A stretch of 64,000 nt of DNA from Bog-473 sp963779735 (GTDB lineage: Bacteria; Actinomycetota; Acidimicrobiia; Acidimicrobiales; RAAP-2): NCBI GenBank assembly GCA_963779735.1, contig CAVZZJ010000009.1, forward strand, positions 239,992-303,991, in the 5' to 3' direction. Under the pieces are notes generated by a model. It did not search any database, was not told where the DNA came from, and was given only the letters and a program-made list of their open reading frames with translations. Below, one piece after another: positions 9,640 through 18,527 of the stretch. Position 1 is the stretch's first letter. Each line of letters starts with the position of its first letter. Position numbers and translations under genes: made by a program.

Positions 9640-10263
9640 TTATGAGACCGAGCACATCTCCACGAAGAGGCGGTGCACCCGGCGATCGTCGGTCAGCTCG
9701 GGATGGAAGCACGACGCCAGCACGACGCCCTGGCGCACCAGCGCCGGGGACTCCGCCTCCACCTCACCTTCGACCCGGTGCCGCACGGTCGCCAACACGT
9801 CGACCCCCGCCCCCACCGAGACCACGTACGGCGCGCGGATGAAGACGGCCGGGAGGGGCGGGCCCTCCCCGAACTCCAGCCGGGTCTCGAAGGACGCCAC
9901 CTGCCGCCCGAAACCGTTGCGCCGGACGACGGCGTCCACGGCCCCGAACGACCGCTGATCGGGCCGCCCGTCGAGCACCTCTCGGGCCAGCAGCACCAGC
10001 CCGGCGCAGGTCCCGAGGACGGGAAACCCCTCCTCGAGCAGGGCCGCCACCGAGTCGAACAGGCCGGTGGAGGTCAACAGCATCGACAGGGTGGTGGACT
10101 CGCCGCCGGGCAGGATCAGTCCGGCCAGCCCGGCCAGGTCGCCGGGCCGCTTGACCGGCCGGCTCGCCGCGCCCAGCTCGGCCAGCGCGGCGACGTGCTC
10201 ACGCACGTCGCCCTGCAGGTCCAGCACACCGATCGTGGTCGGGGCAGCGGGAGCCGCTACCAC
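9640..10263 (-). CDS. pdxT: pyridoxal 5'-phosphate synthase glutaminase subunit PdxT
   Basis: Class-I-type glutamine amidotransferase of 207 residues which releases ammonia from glutamine and passes it to PdxS for de novo PLP synthesis. Visible motifs are GVLDLQGDVREH at the N-terminus, LILPGGESTT (oxyanion strand), the nucleophile loop GTCAGL and the C-terminal FHPEL with the His and Glu of the triad. GTG at 10263 is chosen because it overlaps the pdxS stop (GTGGTAG). The upstream in-frame extension is an accident of the pdxS frameshift, not a fusion. Confidence 0.92.
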   Translation of the reverse strand: MVAAPAAPTTIGVLDLQGDVREHVAALAELGAASRPVKRPGDLAGLAGLILPGGESTTLSMLLTSTGLFDSVAALLEEGFPVLGTCAGLVLLAREVLDGRPDQRSFGAVDAVVRRNGFGRQVASFETRLEFGEGPPLPAVFIRAPYVVSVGAGVDVLATVRHRVEGEVEAESPALVRQGVVLASCFHPELTDDRRVHRLFVEMCSVS

Positions 10264-11181
10264 CCTCGATCGGCCAGGCGCTCCGTCACGGCCGAGAGCT
10301 CGAGGCCGCGCATGGCCTCCCCCAGACCGCGGGAGACCTTGGCCACGTGGTCGGCGTCGTTGAAGTGCGCGGTCGCCTCGACCACGGCCGAGGCCATCCG
10401 GGCCGGGATCGGAGCTCTTGAAGATGCCCGATCCCACGAAGACGGCCTCGGCGCCGAGCTGCATCACCAGCGCGGCGTCCGACGGCGTGGCGATCCCCCC
10501 GGCGCAGAACAGCGGCACGGGCAGGCGACCCGACGAGGCGATCTCCTGCACCAGCCCCACCGGTGCGCGCAGCTCCTTGGCCCACCCGTACAGCTCGGCG
10601 CCGTCGGCGCAGGCGGCGATGGCGCGCAGCGACCTCTGGATCGACCGCAGGTGCCGCACGGCCTCGACGATGTTCCCGGTCCCGGCCTCGCCCTTCGAGC
10701 GGATCATGGCCGCACCCTCCGAGATACGCCGGAGCGCCTCACCCAGATTCGTGGCCCCGCAGACGAAGGGGACGGAGAAGCCCCACTTGTCGATGTGGTA
10801 CTCCTCGTCGGCCGGCGAGAGGACCTCGGACTCGTCGATGAAGTCGACGCCCAGGCTCTGGAGGACCTGGGCCTCGGCGAAGTGCCCGATGCGCGCCTTG
10901 GCCATGACCGGGATGGTCACGGCCGCCTGGATCCCCTCGATCAGCTCGGGGTCGCTCATGCGCGCCACGCCGCCGTCACGCCGGATGTCGGCCGGCACCC
11001 GTTCGAGGGCCATGACGGCGACGGCGCCGGCATCCTCGGCCACCTTGGCCTGCTCGGCGTTGACCACGTCCATGATGACCCCGCCCCGCAGCATGTCGGC
11101 CAGCCCCCGCTTGACCGTGAACGTGCCCGTCGACTCCCGGTCGATGCGGGGCTCGGTGTTCGGCACCTCGGCGCTACTCAT
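10257..11181 (-). pseudogene. pdxS: pyridoxal 5'-phosphate synthase lyase subunit PdxS, one frameshift
   Basis: PdxS forms the TIM-barrel dodecamer that makes PLP from ribose 5-phosphate, glyceraldehyde 3-phosphate and ammonia. The sequence shows GGVIMDVVNAEQAKVAEDAG, ALERVPADIRRDGGVARM, VMAKARIGHFAEAQ with the catalytic Lys, and CGATNLGEALRRI. After GSGIFKSSDP the frame is lost through one extra base in the GGCC at 10401-10404. Dropping it gives ARMASAVVEATAHFND and a proper end, ERLADRGW, at 10257. The corrected protein has about 307 residues, as expected. As PLP synthase is usually essential when it is the only route, an error in the sequence is likely. Start ATG at 11181. Confidence 0.88.
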
Positions 11182-11214
11182 GGCCCCAGTCTACGAGGGC
11201 GGGCCGCCCCAACC

Positions 11215-12310
11215 TCACCACTCGCTCAGCGCGGCGGCCCTCACCGACGTGGCGTCGAGATCCCCCACGGGCATCGGCTCGTCGTGACGGCCGACGGAGG
11301 GATCGATCCACACATAGCTGGTGGCGGCGAAGCGGCCGGGGCTGAACACCGAGTTCCCCGAGGGCGGGGGCGCCTTCTCCATCAGGCGCAGCGCATCGAG
11401 CAGGCCGCGCGGGATAGCGCACGGCCGACGCACCGACGACGTCCGCCCGGTACTCCCTGTTCTCCCCCACGCACCGGCGCAACAGCCCCGCCCCGGCGAA
11501 GCGGGCCAGCATGAGCGCGATGACCGACACGCCGTTGTCGTCCCGCTTGACGTGGGCCAGCTCGTGGGCGATCACCCCCTCGAGCTCAATGGGGCCCATC
11601 GTCTCGAGCAGGCCCGAGGTCACCACCAGCACGGCCGACGTGGCGTTGCGTCCCAGCGCGCAGGCGTTGGGGACGGCGTCGTAGACCACGTAGATGTCGC
11701 GGCATGCGCAGGCCGAAGGTGGCGCACAGCCCCTCGGCCACGTTGAAGACCAGGGGGTGGTCGTGCTCGTGGACCTGCACCGCGCCGACCTGGCGCAGGG
11801 CCACACCCGGTGCGGCCCGCCACAGCCCGTAGCCGAAAACCACCTCCGCCGCCACGAGGGCCACCGCTCCGAGCACCAGCGACGCCACCAGCGCCACGAC
11901 GACGCCGACCACGACGGCGGGCACCACGGCGGCCAGCGCGCACAGCGCCACGGCGTGGCGCCGGTTGGCCGCCACCTCGCCGGGCAGCACCTCGGAGGCG
12001 CCGAGCCCGGGCTCGATGACCCGTGGAGCCAGCGCCACCGGCGCCGGTGGCGTGCTGCGCGGTCCGCCCCCGCTGCGGTTCGACTGGCCGCCGGACCGGG
12101 ACCCGCCTCCGGACCGCTGGGGTTGGCCACCCGAGCGTGGACGCTCGCCCGACCGGGGAGCCTGGCCACCCGAGCCGGCCGGCTGCCCCCACCGGCCCCG
12201 TTCCGATTCCGGTTCCGGTTGCGGTTCCGATTGCGGTTCCGGTTCCGGTTCGATCCCCCGCCACTCCCCCCTGCTGCGGGAGGGGTGCCGTCTGTACGTT
12301 CGTCGGCCAT
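11215..12310 (-). pseudogene. M48 (HtpX-like) metalloprotease with basic/glycine-rich N-terminus, three frameshifts
   Basis: Membrane zinc metalloprotease. The Zn motif HELAHVKRDDN and the downstream Glu (ENREYRADVVGASAV) are clear. Two hydrophobic segments (VALCALAAVVPAVVVGVVVA and the following LVASLVLGAVALVA) precede NVAEGLCATFGLRMP, typical HtpX. Reading the whole gene needs frame changes near 12180, 11700 (before DIYVVYDAVPNACA) and 11410 (before RGLLDALRLMEKAPPP), each a single base. The N-terminal 70 residues are low complexity: an Asn-Arg repeat followed by a Gly/Ser/Arg/Gln-rich linker. ATG at 12310 lies 8 bases after the HDAC stop. Frameshifts probably reflect sequence error given similar lesions in neighbours. 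Confidence 0.75.
12200..12252. repeat. hexanucleotide repeat GGTTCC
   Basis: About nine degenerate copies of GGTTCC (CGGAAC on the minus strand), with some units changed to GATTCC or GGTTGC. It lies inside the N-terminal coding part of the M48 gene and encodes alternating Asn-Arg in the frame of ATG 12310; the other frames give Glu-Pro/Gln-Pro runs. Confidence 0.85.
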
Positions 12311-12318
12311 CGGAACGC

Positions 12319-13366
12319 TCAGCCTACCTGGAGCGCCCGCCGGCGCTCGGCGACCGCCGCGGCGACGTACTCGGACCCGGGGCCGCCCGACGTCGGCCGC
12401 TCGGTATCACCCGACCCGGGCCCACCCGGGTCTGGCGTCCCGGCCAGGGCGGCCAAGGTGGACCGGACCGAGGAGCGCAGGGCCGCCAGGTCGTAGCCCC
12501 CCTCCAAGAACAGCACCAGACGCCCGGGCGCCGGCGCATAGCCGGCCACGGTCTGGGCCAGCTCGGTGAAGTCCCCGCTCGAGAGGGCCAGCTCGGCCAG
12601 CGGATCGTCCCGGTGGGCGTCGAAGCCCGCCGAGACCAGGACCCAGCTCGGCGCGAACTCCTCGAATGACCGGGGCCGCCACCTCGTCGAGCGCACGGCG
12701 CAGCACGTCGCCCGTCGCCCCGGCGGGCACCGGAACGTTCACCGTAAGGCCCGGCGCCCCGCCCCCTCCCACCTCGCCGGCCGCGCCGGTGCCCGGGTAG
12801 AAGGGGTACTGGTGGGTCGAGACGTAGAGCACCGACGGGTCGTCCCAGAACGCCGCCTGCGTCCCGTTGCCGTGGTGCACGTCCCAGTCGACGACCAGCA
12901 CCCGCTCGCCCGACGCCGCCAGGGCCGCGGCGGCCACGGCGACGTTGTTCACCAGGCAGAAGCCCATGGCGCGATCGCCCAGGGCATGGTGGCCCGGCGG
13001 CCGGGTGGCCACGAACGCCACCCCCCGGCCCCGCTCGCGGAGGAGGTCGATGGCCTGCAGTCCCGCCCCGGCCGAGAGGAGCGCGGCCTGCCACGAGTCG
13101 GGGTTGGCGAACGTGTCGGGGTCCAGGTGGCCACCGCCCGATCGACAGAACGCCTCAAGGCGGGTCAGGTACGCCGGGGAGTGCACCCGGGCCAGCGCCG
13201 CCCCATCGGCCGCCACGGGAGCCACCAGCTCGAGATCGCTCCCGAGCTGGCGCGCCACGTCGCCCACGCCGGCCATCACGGCATCGATCCGGGCCGGCCG
13301 TTCGGGGTGACCGGCGCCGCCGTCGTGGACCGTGCCGGTGCCGCCCGACGGCCCGACGACGATCAC
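12319..13366 (-). CDS. histone deacetylase-like (acetoin utilisation type) hydrolase, one frameshift
   Basis: Zinc-dependent amidohydrolase of the arginase/deacetylase fold, about 349 residues when corrected. The active-site signatures are ATRPPGHHAL (tandem His), VDWDVHHGNGTQ (Asp and His Zn ligands), YPFYPGTG, SAGFDAHRDDPL (second Asp) and LFLEGGYDL with the catalytic Tyr. GTG at 13366 overlaps the TGA of the upstream mannosyltransferase gene. One extra base near 12664 breaks the frame between DEVAAPVI and EEFAPSWVLV; without it the protein is continuous to 12319. Bacterial members deacetylate polyamines or proteins; the substrate here is unknown. Confidence 0.85.
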
Positions 13367-14463
13367 CGCCGGGCGAAGGCGGCGATGGCCCGCTCGTATA
13401 CCTCGAGGTACCGCTCGGCCAGGCTCTCCATCGACCAGCTCTGGGCATGGTTCGCGGCGGCCTTCAGCGCGTCCGCCGAGGACTGCCCGCTGCCCTCGGC
13501 GGCGTCGGCCAGCGCCACGCCCAGGGCGCGCGCCAGCGCGGTGACGTCCCCCGGGGGCACCAGGGCGGCGTGCCCGCCGGCGGCCGAGCGGTAGCCCTGC
13601 AGGTCCGAGGCGACGACCGAGCACCCGGCGGCCAGGCCTTCGAGCACCACCACGCCGAACGACTCACCGTGCAGGGAGGGGGCACACAGCACGTCCGCCC
13701 CCATCAGCCGGGCGTCCCTCTCCTCGTCGCTCAGCATGCCCAGCCACTTCACCCGGTCGGACTCGGGGTGGCGCCGTCGTTGGACCTCGCTCTGCGGCCC
13801 GTCACCTGCCACCCACAGCTCGGCGGGCCGGTCCACCTGTGCGAAGGCGTCGAGCAGGACGTTCAGGCCCTTGCGCGCCTCGTGGCGTCCCAGGAACAGC
13901 ACGGTCGGCCGGTCCGTCGGCGTGGGCTCGACCGCGGCGAAGCGGTCCACGTCCACGCCGTTGAAGAGGACCTCGTACTCGCCCTTGCTCGACCGCATGG
14001 CCGTGTCGCGGGCGGCCTCGGAGACGGCCACCCGCACCTGCATCCGGTGCCCGACCAGGTACACCAGCGGCTTGAGCAGCGGGACCCAGCGGCTCACGCC
14101 CGACCGGTGGTACGTCCCCACCATCGGCACCGGAGGGCTGACCATGAAGGCGTACGACACCACCGGCGCCAGGGGCTCGTGCAGGTGCAGCACGTCGAAG
14201 CCGCCGTGGCGCACGAATTGCTCGGCCCGGATTGAGGCCCGGGGCGAGAGCGTCACCGGGGCCACCGAGCCGTTGGAGCGCACGCCTCGGGGAGGACCCA
14301 CCACGAACAGGCCGGGAGCGGCCCCCTGGGGCCGCTCGTCGTCCGGACCGATCACCGTGACCTCGTGCCCCAGACGGACCAGCGCCCGGGAGAGGCCGTG
14401 CACCTGGCCCTCCACACCACCGGGCCGCGAGAGCGAGTAGGGCGAGAGCATGGCGATCTTCAT
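13363..14463 (-). CDS. GDP-mannose-dependent phosphatidylinositol alpha-mannosyltransferase (PimA-like)
   Basis: GT4-family, GT-B fold glycosyltransferase of 366 residues acting at the inner face of the membrane. MKIAMLSPYSLSRPGGVEGQ is the typical PimA start with the Gly-Gly loop. Later motifs are HLHEPLAP, FNGVDVDRF, FLGRHEARKGL and HGESFGVVVLEGLAAG with the E-x7-E nucleotide-sugar site. ATG at 14463 overlaps the stop of the acyltransferase gene (ATGA). Position next to an acyltransferase and a PIP-synthase-like gene matches the mycobacterial pimA locus, so it probably transfers the first mannose to phosphatidylinositol. Confidence 0.88.
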   Translation of the reverse strand: MKIAMLSPYSLSRPGGVEGQVHGLSRALVRLGHEVTVIGPDDERPQGAAPGLFVVGPPRGVRSNGSVAPVTLSPRASIRAEQFVRHGGFDVLHLHEPLAPVVSYAFMVSPPVPMVGTYHRSGVSRWVPLLKPLVYLVGHRMQVRVAVSEAARDTAMRSSKGEYEVLFNGVDVDRFAAVEPTPTDRPTVLFLGRHEARKGLNVLLDAFAQVDRPAELWVAGDGPQSEVQRRRHPESDRVKWLGMLSDEERDARLMGADVLCAPSLHGESFGVVVLEGLAAGCSVVASDLQGYRSAAGGHAALVPPGDVTALARALGVALADAAEGSGQSSADALKAAANHAQSWSMESLAERYLEVYERAIAAFARR

Positions 14464-15413
14464 GGGGCCGCGCTTGCCGGAACACCGTCGCTCGGCCAGT
14501 TGGGCTGATAGAGGTGCCACTGCTCGGGCTGGCGGAGGATGAACCCCTCGAAGCAGGTCGCCAGCTCCTGGGTCAGCCGCTGCGCGTCGGATCGCAGAGA
14601 GCCGCGCCGCGCCGTGTCGAGCGGCGGGAGCACCAGCCCGGTGTGAAAACGCCCCGGACCGGAGTAGACGGCCACGGGCAGCAGCACCGACCCCGTCCGC
14701 AGCGCCAGGGTGGCGGCACCGCCGGGCAGGGTCGTCCGCTCACCGAAGAACTCAACCTCAATGCCGTTGCCGACCAGGTCGCGGTCGCTGACCAGCCCGA
14801 CCACCCCGCCCTCCTTGAGCACTCTCAGGACCACCGCGCTCGAGCCCTCGCCCAGCGGCACCACCGTCAGCCCCATGCCGGTGCGCTGCTCCACGAACCA
14901 CTCGAACAGGCGCTCGGGCTCCAGGCGCTCGACCACCGCGGTCATGGCGAGGCCCACCAGCGCCAGCCAGGCCCCACCCCACTCCCAGCTCCCCACGTGC
15001 GGCAGCGCCATGACGATGCCGCGGTCGTCGGCTCCCACCTGGCGCAGGATCTCCTCGCTGTCGCCGGCGAGCATCATGCGCGCCGCAACGGTATCGGGCG
15101 CCACGTAGGGCAACCGGGCCCCCTCCAACCAGTAGCGGGCGTAGGCGTCGTAGCTGCGCCGGCTCCACCGGCGCACCAGGGCGGGATCGGGAACCACGCC
15201 CTCGGCACACTCGTACGACAGGATTCGGCGCATGTGGCGCTCGTTCATGGCCAGCGCCGGCCCGCCGAGCCACGACATGGCTCGCGCCACGCCACCGGCC
15301 ACGGTGCGGGCGACCGGCTCGGGGACACGGCCCATGGCCGTGCCCAGTCCCCGGTAGGTGAGATACGTCGCCGTGGCGCGCCAGGCCGACTTGGGACCGC
15401 CTTGCTCATCCAC
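14460..15413 (-). CDS. phosphatidylinositol mannoside acyltransferase (PatA/LpxL-like)
   Basis: Membrane-associated acyltransferase of the HtrB/LpxL family, 317 residues. The catalytic H-x4-E is in LPHVGSWEWGG, and further family motifs are GLVSDRDLVGNGIEVEFFGE and WHLYQPNWP near the C-terminus. In mycobacteria the equivalent gene sits in the same place between pgsA and pimA and acylates the mannose of PIM. The gene overlaps the mannosyltransferase gene and follows the CDP-alcohol transferase gene by 26 bases, so the three form one operon with shared function. Confidence 0.88.
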   Translation of the reverse strand: MDEQGGPKSAWRATATYLTYRGLGTAMGRVPEPVARTVAGGVARAMSWLGGPALAMNERHMRRILSYECAEGVVPDPALVRRWSRRSYDAYARYWLEGARLPYVAPDTVAARMMLAGDSEEILRQVGADDRGIVMALPHVGSWEWGGAWLALVGLAMTAVVERLEPERLFEWFVEQRTGMGLTVVPLGEGSSAVVLRVLKEGGVVGLVSDRDLVGNGIEVEFFGERTTLPGGAATLALRTGSVLLPVAVYSGPGRFHTGLVLPPLDTARRGSLRSDAQRLTQELATCFEGFILRQPEQWHLYQPNWPSDGVPASAAP

Positions 15414-15439
15414 CTTCGGTACCTACGCCGGGCGCAGGG

Positions 15440-16336
15440 TCAGGCGAGCGGCCCGCGCTGCGATCGCGCACGGCTCTGTCCGCCACTGGTCGATCCGCCG
15501 CTCCCCGATCCGCCGCTGGTCGATCCGCCGCTGGTGCGCGAGTGCAGGCGCGTCTGTCGCCGCCTGGCCCGCAGCGTGCGCCCGGACCGGCTGCTCAGCG
15601 CCTCCTGGCGCCGGGCCCGCCAGCGTCCCACCGGTGCACCGGCTCTCTGGTTCCCCGAAGCGCGGGGTACCGCCACACCCTCACGCCAGGTGCGCCAGCG
15701 CGACTCCACCCTGCCCTCGCGCCAGGCGACCACCCGCCGACGGATGGCCACGTCCCTTCCGGACGCCTCGTTCCAGACCTTGACGAACCGGGCGATGGCG
15801 GTGACCGAAATGAGGGCCAGCATCACCCACAGGACGGGGACCACGAAGGCGGCGCTCAAGAAGGCGACCCCGAGCAGGATCATGCGCTCGGCGCGTTCCA
15901 TCAACCCGCCCTTGGCCGAGAGGCCCAGCGACTCGGCCTTGGCCCGCTCGTAGGAGACCAGCGCGGTGACACCCAGCACGGCGAGGGGAAGGACGGCCAG
16001 ATGGCCCTCGTTCCTCCCGATCAGGTACCACGCCACTCCTCCCATGATCACGGCGTCGGCCACCCGGTCGGTGACCGAGTCGAAGAACGCTCCACGTACC
16101 GAGGCGGTTCCGGCCGCCTTGGCCACCGGCCCGTCGAGCAGATCGTGCAGCCCGGTCAGGATGAGCAGGAGGATGGCGATGTGCAGGTGTCCCGTGGCCA
16201 CGGCGGCCGCGGTGCCCGCGGCGAAGACGAGACCCGTCGCCGTGAGAACATCAGCGGTGATGCCTCGGCGGTGGAGTGCAACCCCGACTGGCCCGGTGGA
16301 CCGGTCGACTGCATCGCGCCAGCGACCGTCGAACAT
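15440..16336 (-). CDS. CDP-alcohol phosphatidyltransferase (PIP synthase-like)
   Basis: Integral membrane enzyme of 298 residues expected to condense CDP-diacylglycerol with an alcohol phosphate, probably inositol phosphate judging by the PIM gene neighbours. The family motif is present as DLLDGPVAK followed by RGAFFDSVTD, supplying all four Asp; the usual Arg of the motif is Lys here. About five hydrophobic segments lie between residues 25 and 195. The C-terminus (from about 200) is an unusual basic extension ending in Gly/Ser/Thr five-residue repeats which come from a 15-bp DNA repeat. ATG at 16336. Confidence 0.85.
   Translation of the reverse strand: MFDGRWRDAVDRSTGPVGVALHRRGITADVLTATGLVFAAGTAAAVATGHLHIAILLLILTGLHDLLDGPVAKAAGTASVRGAFFDSVTDRVADAVIMGGVAWYLIGRNEGHLAVLPLAVLGVTALVSYERAKAESLGLSAKGGLMERAERMILLGVAFLSAAFVVPVLWVMLALISVTAIARFVKVWNEASGRDVAIRRRVVAWREGRVESRWRTWREGVAVPRASGNQRAGAPVGRWRARRQEALSSRSGRTLRARRRQTRLHSRTSGGSTSGGSGSGGSTSGGQSRARSQRGPLA
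15483..15537. repeat. 15-bp tandem repeat inside the C-terminal end of the phosphotransferase gene
   Basis: About 3.7 copies of a unit like CCGCTGGTCGATCCG starting at 15483, 15498, 15513 and 15528. On the coding (minus) strand it gives repeated GGSTS-like pentapeptides. The unit resembles the intergenic 15-mer at 4743-4810 in length and in the core GGTCGA. Confidence 0.85.
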
Positions 16337-16478
16337 AGAACTCCTCGTCCTGCGTCACCTACCAGGGGTGGCGCTCATGAAACAGATATACGACTTTACC
16401 ATCAGGCCCCTCTCCCCGACCACAATCCCCGTTGGGGCCGGGAAGGCCGGTGACGCCGCCCGGGGCGAGCGATCCGCC

Positions 16479-17426
16479 TCAGCCACGGACTCCTGAGGCC
16501 CGCGGGCGGGCCCTGGTGCCCTCGGAAGGGTCGAAGTACTGTCCGACCGCGTCGGTCAGCCCCCGGGCGATCGCCTCCTGGCCACCCGCGCTGGCGGCGA
16601 TGGAGCCCTCGAAGGGATCGGTGAGGAAGAGCGGCTCGATCAGCGCGCCGGGCATGGCGCTCGGTGTGGTGAAGTAACCGGGATCGGCCGGGCCCAAGAG
16701 GAGCAGGTGATCGTAGTGTCCCGCCGCATCGCTCAACGGCGGGCCGCCGAGATAGACGTCCGAGACGACTCCCGCATCGGGGATGTCCCAGCCCTGCGCG
16801 TTCAACTGGGTCAGAACGTCGTTCTGCACCAGGGTGGCAAGCTTCAGATTGGCCGACGAGAAGGCGCGGTCCGCGTCATAGCCGGTGATGCTCCCGGCAT
16901 TCTGCGGCGAGGCACCGACGTCGAAGTAGATCCCGATCAGGATGTCGGCCTTGGCCCGGTTGGCGCAGACGTCGCGCGCCGCCACGTCATCGTGTTCCCC
17001 TTGCACGGTAAAGACGCCGTCCGACTCGTCGCCCGGCTCCATACGGGCCACCGTGGCGTCACCGGTCCGTGAGTCGACGACCCTGAATCCACGGCGGCGC
17101 AACAGGGCCGTGGCGTCCCTCTCCACGGGCAACGTCTCGTTCGCCTCGTAAATCGTCCGGCCCGACTCGGTGACCCCGACGCCGCCCGGATCGGGTCCGC
17201 CGTGGCCTGCGTCGAGGAACACCGTCTCGTGACGGTCGCCGGACGTCGGCTGGAACGCGACGCATGAACCAGATGCGAAGAGCCGGGGGTCGATCGCTCG
17301 CGGGATGGACGACGACGCGCCGGACTGTCCGGTAGCGACGAGCCCGGCAGCGAGGAGCACCACCCCGACGACACCTCCGACACCGAGTCGGCGCACGGAA
17401 GGACGGATGCAACGACTCCCCACCAC
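16479..17426 (-). CDS. N-acetylmuramoyl-L-alanine amidase family (Amidase_3) protein, one Zn ligand missing
   Basis: Exported protein of 315 residues with an N-terminal hydrophobic segment (about 14-33) and an Amidase_3-type domain. The first Zn site is normal (FLDAGHGGPDPG), the second Glu lies in YEANETLPVE, and the catalytic-side Glu is in IEPLFLTDPFE. At the position where the family has S-I-H-A-N the sequence reads LIGIYFDVGAS, so the third Zn ligand His is a Tyr. It may cleave peptidoglycan poorly or not at all, or serve as a binding protein. No partner gene overlaps it. A 14-bp tandem repeat precedes it. Confidence 0.85.
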   Translation of the reverse strand: MVGSRCIRPSVRRLGVGGVVGVVLLAAGLVATGQSGASSSIPRAIDPRLFASGSCVAFQPTSGDRHETVFLDAGHGGPDPGGVGVTESGRTIYEANETLPVERDATALLRRRGFRVVDSRTGDATVARMEPGDESDGVFTVQGEHDDVAARDVCANRAKADILIGIYFDVGASPQNAGSITGYDADRAFSSANLKLATLVQNDVLTQLNAQGWDIPDAGVVSDVYLGGPPLSDAAGHYDHLLLLGPADPGYFTTPSAMPGALIEPLFLTDPFEGSIAASAGGQEAIARGLTDAVGQYFDPSEGTRARPRASGVRG

Positions 17427-17503
17427 GGACGGATTCCTCCTGCGTTCCCTCGCTGCAACTCGGCGGTCACTGTAGGGAGTGAACCTGACGGACGCATGAA
17501 GGC

Positions 17504-17545
17504 GACGATCACTCCGAGACGATCACTCCGAGACGATCACTCGGA
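17504..17545. repeat. 14-bp tandem repeat, three copies
   Basis: GACGATCACTCCGA is repeated at 17504, 17518 and (one change) 17532. The array sits in the 123-base gap between the end of the NAGPA-like lipoprotein gene and the start of the amidase-like gene, both on the minus strand, so it could affect termination of the first or expression of the second. Confidence 0.85.
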
Positions 17546-17549
17546 TCGA

Positions 17550-18527
17550 TCAGCTTCGAGATCCTGAGGCAGTGCCCGCGACCAGGCCGACGGGCGGGGC
17601 GAGCACGGTGATGAAGTCACGGGTCCACCCGACGAGGTACTGATCGGCCGGACGCGACTGGCCCGGCACAACCGCCTGTAGGGGACCACCGGCTCCCGAA
17701 GCCACGTCCAACTGGATCCATTCGGGGTTGATGTCCAGCTCCATGGCAACGGTCGCCCCATCGTCGGAGAGGGCGGTGGCCAGGTCGACGGGCAGCGCCG
17801 ACATGGCTCCGGCATACAGGATGTCCCCCTGGGCGTCCTCTCCGAGCGCGCTGCGCGCCGTGGCGGCCACGCCGTGCAGCGCGTCACCCCATTGCGTCAC
17901 GTCGCCGATCGCGGGACTGATCTGGCCGTTTTCGATCAGGGGAGGCAGGTTCTGGCGCACGCTGGAGATCTGTTCGCCGGGTACCGGGACCGTGGAGCCC
18001 CACACCCCGATCCTGCCCGTGCCGTCGGTGTCGATGACGAAGCTGGCGAATCCATCGACCAGGGGGGTGAGGACCTGCCCGCCGACGTCGACGCCGCCCG
18101 CCGACGCGTTGGCCTTGAACCCACCGTTGAAGGCGGCCAGGAGATCGGTGAGCTCGGCCGAGCTCACCGACGACGAGGACTCGGGGCCGAGCACCGTCGC
18201 CCCGCTAGGTGGGTCCTGGCTGCCGATGTGCAGGTTGTACTGCACCTGTCCGGCTCGAAATCGGACGACCGTGATGTGTCGTCCGTCAAGAGCCGTCACG
18301 TCCCGCTCGTCAATGACGACGCCACTGGCGCCGACGCTGATCGGCGTCCAGCCGGGCTCGGCCGGCACCGTGGTGGTCGTCGGCGTCGGATCCGTCGTCG
18401 TCGACGAGGCGGATCCGCCGGCCGAGATCGATCTCCCCGTTGGTGCCGGGGCCCCGGAGCAGGCGGCCAGCGTCAGCAACGCGCACGTCGAGGTGATCAG
18501 GGCGGCGCGCCCCATGGGGCGGATCAC
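17550..18527 (-). CDS. phosphodiester glycosidase (NAGPA-like) family lipoprotein
   Basis: Predicted lipoprotein of 325 residues: signal peptide with lipobox LLTLAACSG around residues 17-25, a Ser/Thr/Pro linker, then a NAGPA-like domain. Family signs are FNGGFKANASAGG, the WGSTVPVPGEQISSVRQNLP block, TQWGDALHG and AMELDINPEWIQLD. Family members hydrolyse glycosyl phosphodiesters, such as uncovering mannose phosphate or splitting teichoic acid links. Its start overlaps the dprE2 stop (ATGA), making it the last gene of the ten-gene operon. A paralogue lies upstream of the DPPR synthase gene, so an envelope-glycan role is likely, though the substrate is not known. Confidence 0.85.
   Translation of the reverse strand: MIRPMGRAALITSTCALLTLAACSGAPAPTGRSISAGGSASSTTTDPTPTTTTVPAEPGWTPISVGASGVVIDERDVTALDGRHITVVRFRAGQVQYNLHIGSQDPPSGATVLGPESSSSVSSAELTDLLAAFNGGFKANASAGGVDVGGQVLTPLVDGFASFVIDTDGTGRIGVWGSTVPVPGEQISSVRQNLPPLIENGQISPAIGDVTQWGDALHGVAATARSALGEDAQGDILYAGAMSALPVDLATALSDDGATVAMELDINPEWIQLDVASGAGGPLQAVVPGQSRPADQYLVGWTRDFITVLAPPVGLVAGTASGSRS

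Noticed and set aside
9640..11181. a natural PdxS-PdxT fusion protein
   Set aside because: The continuous frame exists only because one extra base near 10403 shifts the end of pdxS. The conserved PdxS C-terminus and stop are found in the proper frame.
9673..11514. 613-residue open frame on the plus strand
   Set aside because: Antisense to pdxS and pdxT; no domain visible.
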